The translations under genes and the position numbers were made by a program. This document shows, piece after piece, positions 18,292 to 25,146 of a DNA stretch of 25,770 bases. Under the pieces are notes generated by a model. The model had not been told where the DNA came from. It worked only from the letters and a program-made list of their open reading frames with translations, and ran no database searches. Location: contig JAAEPW010001140.1 of assembly GCA_024232355.1 (NCBI GenBank), forward strand, positions 1 to 25,770, given 5' to 3'. The stretch is from Chloroflexota bacterium. GTDB taxonomy: Bacteria > Chloroflexota > Anaerolineae > B4-G1. Numbering within the stretch: position 1 is the first letter of the stretch; each line of letters opens with the position of its first letter.

Positions 18292-18878
18292 AGCCGATCA
18301 ATCACCCGTGTCTGAAAGCGTGTCGCATCAACAACGTTCTCCCACATCTCTGGATGAAGCCGCGGAATGACGACCTGTCGCACCAGCAAATCGGGCCGCT
18401 CTAGCACGCCCACGCCGATCTCGACCGCCACCTCCACGTCGGCAACCAGGCCGGAAAAGAGCACGATGCCCTTGCCCCCCAACCCATCGGCCAGCCGCAC
18501 CTCGACCAGCCGCACCTGGGCACCCTTGACGCCCGCGTCGGCGGCGTGAATGGCCGCCGCGACAGTACTCGTCTCAACAATACCCAGCGCATCGGTGATC
18601 TCTGGCACCCGCCCCCCGCCGACGGCATCCACCACTTCCGGATGCACGAACGGCAGATAGACGAAATCCACGGCCGCATCATCGCCCACCTCGCGCCCGG
18701 CCGCCAGAGACTCTTCCACGTCGGCCACCGCACCCCCGATCAACACCAGATACTTGCCAGGCTGCACCGTGCCCGCCCGAATGACGTCAATCGGCGCACG
18801 TTTGACCATCGCGTCGGCGGCTTGGATGCCGGCTGCGATGCTGTTGAATTCGAGTAGTGCTAGGGCTGGTTCGATCAT
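18288..18878 (-). CDS. BMC-T tandem-domain shell trimer (Hoch_5812-like)
   Basis: 196 residues made of two BMC (Pfam 00936-type) domains in tandem. Domain 1 begins ALALLEFNSIAAGIQAADAM and domain 2 begins ALGIVETSTVAAAIHAADAG; each contains the family pattern of a helix followed by G-x-V-A-DVE. Three copies form a pseudohexamer in a shell facet. ATG at 18878 (MIEPALALLEF) starts the first domain cleanly. A longer frame starting upstream was rejected because its extra 21 codons come from the CGTGANN repeat. No clear ribosome-binding site is visible. From memory it resembles the Haliangium ochraceum trimer Hoch_5812. Confidence 0.88.
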   Translation of the reverse strand: MIEPALALLEFNSIAAGIQAADAMVKRAPIDVIRAGTVQPGKYLVLIGGAVADVEESLAAGREVGDDAAVDFVYLPFVHPEVVDAVGGGRVPEITDALGIVETSTVAAAIHAADAGVKGAQVRLVEVRLADGLGGKGIVLFSGLVADVEVAVEIGVGVLERPDLLVRQVVIPRLHPEMWENVVDATRFQTRVIDRL

Positions 18879-18880
18879 AG

Positions 18881-18908
18881 CGTAATGCGTGAAACGTGAT
18901 GCGTGACT
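18881..18908. repeat. Phased heptamer repeat CGTGANN, copy A (four units)
   Basis: Four consecutive seven-base units, CGTAATG, CGTGAAA, CGTGATG and CGTGACT, follow one another without a gap on the plus strand. They lie immediately upstream of the ATG of the BMC-T gene at 18878. Confidence 0.85.
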
Positions 18909-18912
18909 CGGC

Positions 18913-19251
18913 TTACTCCTGCGTACCAATTTCGAGATCACCGAGAGAATCTTGCAAAAAAGCGCCGATAGTTTTGATCAATGAATTCGCTGCTACTAGA
19001 TTACCGGGATCACTTGCAGGGAAGAGACTAATTCCCAAATAGTGCTCAAGATGAAGTGTCAGTACCACATCATCGATTTTCAAATCCCAATACCGTTGGT
19101 CAAGGCCATCCAATTTCTCAATCCAGTGCCCGCCAAATTGCTGTACAATCGTTTGGGCAATCGAGTCGAAAAGCTTCCAACTTGATACCTCGCTCAAACG
19201 TGCTTCAGTTCTTCCACTTTTTGTAGAATAGCCGATGACCATTGAATGCAT
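18913..19251 (-). CDS. Hypothetical protein of low GC inside the BMC operon
   Basis: About 112 residues from ATG at 19251 (another ATG at 19242 is equally possible). I do not recognise the family. The centre, with YWDLKIDDVVLTLHLEHYLG (about residues 54-73), looks like a compact alpha/beta domain similar to small immunity or accessory proteins. No BMC domain, signal peptide or membrane segment is seen. By hand count, bases 18961-19200 are about 45 % G+C, while sampled stretches of the neighbouring shell and dehydrogenase genes are about 70 %. The gene nearly overlaps the stop of the aldehyde dehydrogenase gene (19260) and is followed by a heptamer repeat. An origin by insertion into the operon is inferred. 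Confidence 0.65.
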   Translation of the reverse strand: MHSMVIGYSTKSGRTEARLSEVSSWKLFDSIAQTIVQQFGGHWIEKLDGLDQRYWDLKIDDVVLTLHLEHYLGISLFPASDPGNLVAANSLIKTIGAFLQDSLGDLEIGTQE

Positions 19252-19259
19252 TGAAACCA

Positions 19260-20726
19260 CTATACAATCCGAAAAGCATCCTTCAACACACACCGCCGAA
19301 TCCGGCTAAAACTGATCGGGTTGGTGATCCCCTCACCAGTGGGGCTGGCGATGGTGAACGAGCAAAACCCCTCGCCGCCGTACCCGACGCCCGCGTAGGC
19401 CGGACCGTTCTTGACGAAAATGCTGCAATCCATCTCCCGTGCCATACGGCTCAGGTTATCCAGGTTCTTGGAATGCATCACCGCCGTATGCCGGAATCCG
19501 TGTTCGGCAGCCTTGGCCAGGTCGATCCCCTCGTTGGCGTCGCGCACGCGAACCAGCGGGATGATGGGCATCATCTGCTCTGACAGCACCAACGGATGGT
19601 CGCGTTCCACCTCGACCACCACCAGGCGCACCTCATCGCCCACGTCCACACCGATCTCTTTGAGCAACACGTTGGCGTTCTTGCCGATAAAGGCCTTGTT
19701 CATCATGCCGTGCTGCCCGGCGGGCGGGACCTGCGTAAAAATCGACCGCATCAACCGCTTGAGTTGGTGCGAGTTGATCTCGTACGCGCCGTGGCTGCAC
19801 ATCGCACGCTTGAGGTCATCGGCAATAGAGGCAACGGCGAAAATCTCCTTTTCGTCCACGCAGATGATATTGTTGTCAAAGGACGCGCCGCGCACGATGT
19901 CGCGCCCGGCCTGCTCCAGGTCTGCCGTCTCGTCCACCACGACGGGTGGATTGCCCGGCCCGGCACAGACCGCTCGCTTGCCGCTCTGCATCGCCACCTT
20001 GACTACTGCCGCGCCGCCAGTGATGGCCAGCAACTGTACGTCGGGGTGGCTCATGATCTGCTGGGCACTCTCAATGGTCGGCTCGGCCACGGCGCAGACC
20101 AAGTTGGGCGGTCCGCCCGCCTCAACGATGGCTTCGTTGATCAACTGTACCGTGTGGTTGGAACAAGCACGCGCGCCAGGATGGGCATTAAATATGACGG
20201 CGTTGCCCGCCGCCACCATCCCGATGGTGTTGCAGATGACGGAGGACGTCGGATTCGTGCTGGGAATGATCGCACCGATCACGCCATAGGGCGCATACTC
20301 GACCAGCGTCAGGCCGCCGTCGCCGCTCCAGGCCGCCGGATCGAGCACCTCGGTGCCGGGCGCTTTGTTGGCGTTGAGCAGATTCTTTTGAATCTTGTCC
20401 TCGTACCGCCCCATCCCCGTCTCTTGCCACGCCTCGTAGGCCAGCACCTGGGCATTCTCCCGCGCTATGCGGCGGATGTGGGCGATCATTTTTTCGCGCA
20501 ACGAGAGCGGCATATCGCCCAATTGCACGTAGGCCTGGCGCGCGGCCGCCACGGCGCTGTCCACGTCGGGGAAGAGATTATCCCCGTGACGCAGCACCGG
20601 GGCTGGCGGAGGAGGTTGTGAGGCGTCCGTCGGCTCTGGCAGCGGGCCGTGACGTACCCGCTCTCCTTGGCGCAACTCGGACATCACCTGCTGAACAATG
20701 GCGTCAATACGGGCATCGTCCAACAT
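19260..20726 (-). CDS. CoA-acylating aldehyde dehydrogenase (PduP/EutE family), microcompartment cargo
   Basis: This 488-residue enzyme oxidises an aldehyde (acetaldehyde or propionaldehyde) to acyl-CoA with NAD+. Residues 3-19 (DDARIDAIVQQVMSELR) form an amphipathic helix of the encapsulation-peptide type, joined by a proline-rich linker (about 20-48) to the dehydrogenase. The catalytic Cys289 is in FDNNIICVDEKE, and the conserved EYAPYGVIGAIIPSTNP and AITGG stretches are present. Length and motifs fit PduP and EutE. The ATG at 20726 overlaps the TGA of the upstream pentamer gene by one base. In this operon the expected substrate is the acetaldehyde released by DeoC; no phosphotransacylase or alcohol dehydrogenase gene is nearby to recycle CoA or NADH. 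Confidence 0.95.
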   Translation of the reverse strand: MLDDARIDAIVQQVMSELRQGERVRHGPLPEPTDASQPPPPAPVLRHGDNLFPDVDSAVAAARQAYVQLGDMPLSLREKMIAHIRRIARENAQVLAYEAWQETGMGRYEDKIQKNLLNANKAPGTEVLDPAAWSGDGGLTLVEYAPYGVIGAIIPSTNPTSSVICNTIGMVAAGNAVIFNAHPGARACSNHTVQLINEAIVEAGGPPNLVCAVAEPTIESAQQIMSHPDVQLLAITGGAAVVKVAMQSGKRAVCAGPGNPPVVVDETADLEQAGRDIVRGASFDNNIICVDEKEIFAVASIADDLKRAMCSHGAYEINSHQLKRLMRSIFTQVPPAGQHGMMNKAFIGKNANVLLKEIGVDVGDEVRLVVVEVERDHPLVLSEQMMPIIPLVRVRDANEGIDLAKAAEHGFRHTAVMHSKNLDNLSRMAREMDCSIFVKNGPAYAGVGYGGEGFCSFTIASPTGEGITNPISFSRIRRCVLKDAFRIV

Positions 20727-21025
20727 CAGTCTGCCTCAGCCTTGTCATACTTGACCACGCCCTCTACCTCCAGCGTGTCCACGATCGCCATAATGACGGC
20801 GTCACACGGACGTTTGTCCGTCACTTTTGTTTGGCGGGCGGAACTGCCGGTGGCAAAGAGCACCACCTCACCCAGCCCGGCGCCGACAGCATCCGCCGCC
20901 ACGCGGTAGCCCCCCGTCTCTTGCCCCTCGATGTCGAGTTGCTTGAGCACCAAGAACTTTAGTCCATCCAACGTTGGTTCCTTGCGCGTGGCAACCAACG
21001 TGCCCACTACTTTTCCTAGTAGCAT
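20726..21025 (-). CDS. BMC-P shell pentamer (EutN/CcmL family), copy 1
   Basis: 99 residues beginning [19 protein letters not shown], with [39 protein letters not shown] and [13 protein letters not shown]. These are the diagnostic stretches of vertex proteins. The tail ([10 protein letters not shown]) is short and charged. GGAG lies 6 bases before ATG at 21025. It lies between the hexamer gene and the aldehyde dehydrogenase gene, which it overlaps by one base. The operon thus encodes three different pentamers, more than a shell with twelve identical corners needs. Confidence 0.93.
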   Translation of the reverse strand: MLLGKVVGTLVATRKEPTLDGLKFLVLKQLDIEGQETGGYRVAADAVGAGLGEVVLFATGSSARQTKVTDKRPCDAVIMAIVDTLEVEGVVKYDKAEAD

Positions 21026-21040
21026 TTGGAACTCCGTAAA

Positions 21041-21069
21041 CGTAATACGTGATACAGTGACACGTGAAA
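21041..21069. repeat. Heptamer repeat CGTGANN, copy B (degenerate)
   Basis: CGTAATA and CGTGATA follow each other (21041-21054). After an 8-base interruption comes CGTGAAA (21063-21069). It lies on the plus strand in the spacer between the hexamer gene and the first pentamer gene, and begins with the same CGTAAT unit as copy A. Confidence 0.65.
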
Positions 21070-21078
21070 AGTATCACT

Positions 21079-21092
21079 GCAAGCGAAGCGAC
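21079..21092. repeat. 14-base element, inverted partner of 22215-22228
   Basis: GCAAGCGAAGCGAC here is the exact reverse complement of GTCGCTTCGCTTGC at 22215-22228. Both copies are in spacers of the BMC operon. Confidence 0.7.
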
Positions 21093-21101
21093 GTCACCGT
21101 G

Positions 21102-21407
21102 TCACTCTGCTGGTTGACGACCCAAAGGCAATGTGGTGTCCACATTGGCGTGCGGGCGCGGGATGACGTGGATGGCGACAACCTCGCCCACTCTCTCGGC
21201 CCCCCGTGCGCCAGCTTCGACCGCCGCCTTGACAGCCGCTACATCGCCTCGCACGACGGCGGTCACAAAACCACCGCCGGTCTTTTCATAGCTCACCAAC
21301 TCGACCTTGGCCGCCTTGACCATCGCATCGGCGGCCTCGACCATCGCCGGAAAACTCTTTGTCTCGATCATACCTAGTGCTTCAGTCGCACCATACTCAT
21401 TAGCCAT
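21102..21407 (-). CDS. BMC-H shell hexamer (PduA/EutM family)
   Basis: 101 residues, a single BMC domain: [20 protein letters not shown] (10-29), pore loop [18 protein letters not shown] (42-59) and IHVIPRPH (79-86). Six copies form the main facet tile. The pore loop reads GGG (44-46), where PduA has GSG, so the pore lacks the serine hydroxyl of PduA. AGGAGG lies 6 bases before ATG, the strongest ribosome-binding site in the operon, as fits the most abundant shell protein. A double hairpin precedes the gene in its 5' spacer. It sits between the two-domain trimer gene and the first pentamer gene. Confidence 0.96.
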   Translation of the reverse strand: MANEYGATEALGMIETKSFPAMVEAADAMVKAAKVELVSYEKTGGGFVTAVVRGDVAAVKAAVEAGARGAERVGEVVAIHVIPRPHANVDTTLPLGRQPAE

Positions 21408-21502
21408 ATTGTCCTCCTAATTTACCAAAATAAGGGATTGCTCAAAAATACCTTTGAACTTTCCCACTCATTTCCCGGGTACTAGTATTTGTAAAATGCG
21501 AG

Positions 21503-21539
21503 CGAACTCGAAGCGAGTTCGAGTTGTTCTCTGAACAAC
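21503..21539. promoter_or_regulatory. Two adjacent perfect hairpins between the shell-trimer and shell-hexamer genes
   Basis: CGAACTCG-AAG-CGAGTTCG (21503-21521) and, one base later, GTTGTTC-TCT-GAACAAC (21523-21539) each fold perfectly. They start 2 bases after the stop codon of the trimer gene. No long T run follows on the minus strand (only CATTTTAC), so RNA processing, stability or partial termination are all possible. Confidence 0.7.
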
Positions 21540-21541
21540 GC

Positions 21542-22180
21542 CTATGTACGGCGCCTGGTCTCGACCGTGCGCCCACTGACACCCTCAATCGCAGCGACGG
21601 CCGCGCCGTAACCGGCCATAATGTCTTGTTCTTCGCCGCCCAGATAGACGCGCCCAAAACTGCCAAAGGCGCGCACTTCCAAAATATTGATGTTGGCTTC
21701 CTTTTCCGCCTCGTTGGCAGCCAATGCAGCATAAGCAGCTGGCTCGACCTCCAACACATACAACGTCTGGCCCGCCAGCAGCATGTGACCGTGTCGCATA
21801 CGGTTGATGAGCTGCACCTGGTGGGCGTCCACGTGGCGAATGATCTGGCTGGAGATTACCCGAGGCTTGATGCGGTCCGCTTCCTGCAAATCCAACGCAT
21901 CCAGGATTGCCGCACCAGCCGCCCGTACCTCGGCTTGGTCTTGATGATGTATCTCTAGCAGGCCATACAGCCGCTCGACGATCTGCATCCCGGGGCGCAC
22001 CCGCGTGGATTTCAGCGCGATATCGGTGATGCGATTGATCTCGATACCGGGCGAAATCTCCACCCACAGCGACGTATCGTAAGGCAGCGGCAGGAACCCA
22101 CGTGCCACCGTGCCCAGGAACCCCGCGTGCTGCGGCTGCAAACTATCCAAAAACACATACGTGCGTAACTCGACTGTCAT
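21542..22180 (-). CDS. BMC-T tandem-domain shell trimer (Hoch_5816-like)
   Basis: 212 residues from ATG at 22180, with AAAGGAG 7 bases upstream. The N-terminus [20 protein letters not shown] and the stretches [18 protein letters not shown] (41-58) and [18 protein letters not shown] (63-80) identify the trimer type I recall from Haliangium ochraceum (Hoch_5816). The second domain contains [13 protein letters not shown]... and [17 protein letters not shown]. Trimers of this kind can stack face to face and may have gated pores that pass larger metabolites or cofactors. A longer frame starting at 22273 has no support: it reads through the spacer. It lies between the DeoC gene and the hexamer gene. 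Confidence 0.85.
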   Translation of the reverse strand: MTVELRTYVFLDSLQPQHAGFLGTVARGFLPLPYDTSLWVEISPGIEINRITDIALKSTRVRPGMQIVERLYGLLEIHHQDQAEVRAAGAAILDALDLQEADRIKPRVISSQIIRHVDAHQVQLINRMRHGHMLLAGQTLYVLEVEPAAYAALAANEAEKEANINILEVRAFGSFGRVYLGGEEQDIMAGYGAAVAAIEGVSGRTVETRRRT

Positions 22181-22214
22181 ACAAATTCTCCTTTGCATAA
22201 GAAACCAGGGTTTT

Positions 22215-22228
22215 GTCGCTTCGCTTGC
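22215..22228. repeat. 14-base element, inverted partner of 21079-21092
   Basis: GTCGCTTCGCTTGC, in the 70-base spacer between the DeoC stop and the shell-trimer start, is the exact reverse complement of the element near the hexamer gene end. Confidence 0.7.
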
Positions 22229-22250
22229 GCAAACACCTGATTTCTCAAAC

Positions 22251-23117
22251 TCAGTTTCCGGCTCCCTGCACAATCTTTATACTGGCACTGGCCCCAATCC
22301 GGCTGGCGCCCGCCGCGATCATCTTTTGCGCGTCCTCATAGGTGCGGATACCGCCCGCCGCCTTGACTCCCATCTTGGGGCCGACCACCCGCCGCATCAG
22401 GGCCACGTCCTCTGTAGTAGCCCCACCCGGCCCAAAGCCCGTGGAGGTCTTGACAAAGTCTGCCTCCGCTACCTTGGATAATTGACAGGCAATCACCTTT
22501 TCCTCGTCGGTGAGCAGCGCCGCCTCGATAATCACCTTGAGGATCGCGTTGCCCGCGTGGCAAGTCCGGGCGATGGATGCGATGTCGCGCTCCACCAACT
22601 CGTAATCCCGCGACTTGAGCGCGCCGACGTTGATCACCATGTCCACCTCGGTCGCGCCGTCGTGAACCGCTTGCTGGGCCTCAAACACCTTGACTTCGGT
22701 AGGCGTTGCGCCCAACGGAAAGCCGACGACGGTGCAGACGAGTACATCGCTGCCCGCCAATAGTTGCGCGCACAGCTTCACGTGGGTCGGGTTGACACAC
22801 ACCGAGGCAAAGCTATGTTTCCGCGCCTCGTAGCACAATTGCGCGATCTGATCCTGCGTCGCGTCGGGTTTGAGGATCGTGTGGTCGATCATGTGGGCCA
22901 TACGGCCATCGGTCGGCGCGATGCCCAACGTGCTGGCGACACGGTCGGCGCCTGCATTGACCACGTGCTGCACCCGCTCCACATAGTTGTGGGACGAGAT
23001 GGGAGAATGCCCAGCAGTCCCGGCTCCAGCCTGCTCCTCTTCCTGCACCAAGATTAACACCTGGCGTGTGATTTGTTCAATGATACGTTCCAAAGTCGCT
23101 TCATCTATTTTCATCAT
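22251..23117 (-). CDS. deoC: Deoxyribose-phosphate aldolase with an encapsulation peptide
   Basis: 288 residues; an ordinary bacterial DeoC is about 220-260. Catalysis: 2-deoxy-D-ribose 5-phosphate is split to acetaldehyde and D-glyceraldehyde 3-phosphate through a Schiff base. The barrel carries Asp159 ([10 protein letters not shown]), the Schiff-base Lys194 (ILKVIIE) and Lys223 (FVKTSTGF). Other landmarks are [11 protein letters not shown] (77-87) and AAGGIRT. The extra N-terminus (residues 4-26, [11 protein letters not shown] and following) is an amphipathic helix plus a linker to about residue 70, as found on microcompartment cargo. Start ATG at 23117 follows GGGA; the next codon is also ATG. 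Its acetaldehyde product feeds the aldehyde dehydrogenase of the operon. No deoxyribokinase or phosphopentomutase gene is in view. Confidence 0.96.
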   Translation of the reverse strand: MMKIDEATLERIIEQITRQVLILVQEEEQAGAGTAGHSPISSHNYVERVQHVVNAGADRVASTLGIAPTDGRMAHMIDHTILKPDATQDQIAQLCYEARKHSFASVCVNPTHVKLCAQLLAGSDVLVCTVVGFPLGATPTEVKVFEAQQAVHDGATEVDMVINVGALKSRDYELVERDIASIARTCHAGNAILKVIIEAALLTDEEKVIACQLSKVAEADFVKTSTGFGPGGATTEDVALMRRVVGPKMGVKAAGGIRTYEDAQKMIAAGASRIGASASIKIVQGAGN

Positions 23118-23123
23118 TCATCC

Positions 23124-23144
23124 CAACACGTTTCACGAATCACG
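23124..23144. repeat. Heptamer repeat CGTGANN, copy C (overlaps the end of the RpiB-like gene)
   Basis: On the minus strand CGTGATT, CGTGAAA and CGTGTTG follow in phase (23144-23124). The orientation is opposite to copies A and B. The first unit and the start of the second code for the last residues of the RpiB-like protein and its TGA stop. Confidence 0.7.
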
Positions 23145-23861
23145 CGTAAAGCGCCGTTCGATATCCATAATTTTGTCCACGCGCCGCGCGTGTCGCCCAC
23201 CGCCAAAGAAAGTCTCCAGCCAAACCTTGACAATCTGCTTGGCCAGGTTGGGGCCGATCAATCCAGCGCCCAGCGTCAACACATTCGCATCGTTGTGCTC
23301 CCGGCTGTTAGAGGCCGTAGCCTGATCGTAGCACATTGCCGCGCGCACGCCCGGCACCTTGTTGGCCGCCATACACGAGCCGATCCCCGCGCCGTCTACG
23401 ATGATGCCGCGCCAAGCACGTCCCTGGGCCACCAACTGGGCCACCGCAAAGGCAAAATCCGGATAATCGACCGACTTGCGGCTATCAGTTCCACAATCTA
23501 TGACCTGGTGCCCCAACTCGCCCAGATAGCCCTTGAGCATCTCTTTCAATTCATATCCACCGTGATCGGTGCCAATGGCAATGAGCTGCTGATTCGGCGA
23601 GGAAGCAGGTACGGGTGCAGGGGAATGCGAGGGTGTGGAAATGTGAGACAATGTCACGCGCCGTTCCATAGCCACTTGTCGGGCCAGGGGAGTGACCAGC
23701 GCTCCTTGAGGTATATCTATCTGCCCACCGACCGGAATAACCTGAACATCTGCCTCGGTCACCAGAGGTCGCGCGACTGCCGGCTCAGAATCTTGCGACA
23801 ATCCCAACGTGCGGTAAACTATACGACGTACCATCTGTCGAATTTGATTCTCGTCCGGCAC
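23133..23861 (-). CDS. rpiB: RpiB/LacAB-family sugar-phosphate isomerase, microcompartment cargo, altered active site
   Basis: 242 residues; plain RpiB is about 150. Residues 3-21 (DENQIRQMVRRIVYRTLGL) form an encapsulation-peptide-like helix. Residues about 32-70 hold a motif with PQGALVTPLAR that I have seen in other microcompartment proteins. The isomerase starts near residue 92: GTDHGG (Asp99, His100), SREHND (His189) and GGRHARRV fit the family. The usual catalytic cysteine of the CGTGIG motif is replaced: the segment reads IIVDGAGIG (Asp156, Ala158). The substrate could therefore differ from ribose 5-phosphate. GTG start at 23861 follows AAGGAG by 5 bases. It is the first gene of the operon, behind the promoter at 23904-23932. 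Its last residues (TRDS) come from heptamer repeat C. Confidence 0.9.
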   Translation of the reverse strand: MPDENQIRQMVRRIVYRTLGLSQDSEPAVARPLVTEADVQVIPVGGQIDIPQGALVTPLARQVAMERRVTLSHISTPSHSPAPVPASSPNQQLIAIGTDHGGYELKEMLKGYLGELGHQVIDCGTDSRKSVDYPDFAFAVAQLVAQGRAWRGIIVDGAGIGSCMAANKVPGVRAAMCYDQATASNSREHNDANVLTLGAGLIGPNLAKQIVKVWLETFFGGGRHARRVDKIMDIERRFTRDS

Positions 23862-23903
23862 TGGTTCTCCTTGTTTTGTTTGGGCTTGAATTACAGGAAT
23901 CTG

Positions 23904-23932
23904 ATTATATCACCACTAGGCGCGAAAGCCAA
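23904..23932 (-). promoter_or_regulatory. Promoter of the BMC operon
   Basis: On the minus strand TTGGCT (23932-23927), a 17-base spacer and TATAAT (23909-23904) with the extended TG-n element give a strong vegetative-type promoter about 43 bases before the RpiB-like GTG. Confidence 0.7.
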
Positions 23933-23939
23933 ATGATGA

Positions 23940-23953
23940 TAAACCAAAGTTTA
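23940..23953. promoter_or_regulatory. Operator-like palindrome next to the BMC promoter
   Basis: TAAAC-CAAA-GTTTA is a perfect 5-base inverted repeat 8 bases upstream of the -35 box. Its place suits an activator or repressor. It also follows the terminator-like hairpin of the RIO1 gene. Confidence 0.4.
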
Positions 23954-24002
23954 CGCCCCACCCTTTTGCCACAACCGGTAACGGAGGGCAAAGAGTGGGG
24001 CG
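23954..24002 (-). terminator. Terminator-like hairpin after the RIO1 kinase gene
   Basis: CGCCCCAC (23954-23961) pairs with GTGGGGCG (23995-24002), and the inner CTTTTGCC/GGCAAAG extends the stem with minor mismatches. On the minus strand only a broken T run follows (TAAACTTTGG), so termination may be incomplete. It separates the kinase gene from the BMC promoter. Confidence 0.55.
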
Positions 24003-24032
24003 ACGTCCTCAACGAACCTATCCTGAGCAGGG

Positions 24033-25067
24033 TCAACAGACCGCGTCAGACAATGTCATCATCAATCTGGACTCATCCGCCGCTCGGATATGAGGATCTA
24101 TCTCCCCATAGCGACGCCAGAGTTCGTCCACGATAACGGCAGCGTCACACTGCACGCCCTGCCGGCCAAAGTACTCGCAGATACGCTCAATATCGCGTTG
24201 TAGGATATCATGGGCACTACTGTTGGCACGGATATTCGCCACTTGGGGAAAATCGATCACCGTCAACGCTCCCTCCCAATAGAGGATGTTGTAGGCCGAT
24301 AGATCACCGTGAATCAGATTATGCCACAACATCAACTCGACATTGCGCAGCACCTCCTGAAACAGTGGCACAGACTCGTCCGGCTCCATGCGGACCTGGT
24401 TCAAGGTAGGGGCAGCCATGCGTGCATCCCCATGATAGCTCATCAGGATGGCGTTGTCGCTGGCGGCGATGGGCTGAGGCACAGCAGCGCCAGCTTGGTA
24501 CAGACGTTCCAGCGTCGTGTACTCGTACATGAGCCATGACGTATGCGACACCTGTCTGCCAAAGGCGGTCTTTTTACCGATGGCACGGGCGACGCGCTGG
24601 TCGCGGGCGTGATCATGGTCGTTGCCACGGGCATCCAGAATCCCGCGCCCCTCGCGATACATCTTGTCGTTGCGCAGGGTGCGAAACTGGTGCGGACGGT
24701 ACACTTTGACCGCCAGCCAGGTCAAGCCGGTGGCAGGTTCAGCCTGGCAACGATAGACGCTGGCCTCTTTGCCACCTTTGATCAGGTTCATCACATCGTT
24801 GATCAAACCCAGGTCGTAGAACGAACGCAGGGACGAGAGCAGCCAGCCCTCTTCGTACCGGGACGGCTGGTAGGTGATATTAAATCCGCCTTCCAGTCCC
24901 GCGGTGGCGTCGGCCAACTCGGTGATGATTTGACCGTCCGATTTCTTGGGTTCGTGTCTGGCCTTTGGTTTACGCTTGCGCCGCGCCTGGCGATCTGTAT
25001 GCAATGGATTGAATTGTTCTTCATAGACGTCGAATTCATCGTCTAGGGTAAAATCGTCCTTTGTCAC
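24033..25067 (-). CDS. RIO1-family serine/threonine protein kinase
   Basis: 344 residues from GTG at 25067, which follows AAAGGA by 8 bases; an alternative GTG at 25121 adds 18 residues. The RIO fold is clear: an acidic then basic N-terminus (up to about residue 42), the flexible IKGGKEASVYRC nucleotide loop (about 96-107), the ATP-anchoring Lys121 (AVKVY), the catalytic loop LIHGDLSAYNIL (Asp255, Asn260) and the metal-binding Asp272 (VIDFPQ). RIO1 kinases in archaea and eukaryotes act in small-subunit ribosome maturation; bacterial members are less understood. It is transcribed in the same direction as the BMC operon, but a terminator and a new promoter lie between. The upstream leader (25122-25482) is unusually structured. 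Confidence 0.9.
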   Translation of the reverse strand: MTKDDFTLDDEFDVYEEQFNPLHTDRQARRKRKPKARHEPKKSDGQIITELADATAGLEGGFNITYQPSRYEEGWLLSSLRSFYDLGLINDVMNLIKGGKEASVYRCQAEPATGLTWLAVKVYRPHQFRTLRNDKMYREGRGILDARGNDHDHARDQRVARAIGKKTAFGRQVSHTSWLMYEYTTLERLYQAGAAVPQPIAASDNAILMSYHGDARMAAPTLNQVRMEPDESVPLFQEVLRNVELMLWHNLIHGDLSAYNILYWEGALTVIDFPQVANIRANSSAHDILQRDIERICEYFGRQGVQCDAAVIVDELWRRYGEIDPHIRAADESRLMMTLSDAVC

Positions 25068-25146
25068 TGTTGATTTCCTTTCAAAAAGTATGGTGTTGTT
25101 TGAGTTTTTGTCTGTTGACACTGTTGTTTTGTACTCCTATCAGTTG

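Noticed and set aside
18879..18941. Upstream extension of the BMC-T gene (21 extra codons)
   Set aside because: The extra codons come from the heptamer repeat and spacer, and the BMC domain starts cleanly at 18878.
19411..20621. Two long plus-strand frames of 292 and 341 codons
   Set aside because: Both are antisense shadows of the well-supported aldehyde dehydrogenase gene, a known effect of GC-rich codon use.
22181..22273. Upstream extension of the Hoch_5816-like trimer
   Set aside because: ATG at 22180 has a good AAAGGAG site and matches the family N-terminus; the extension would overlap the deoC end.
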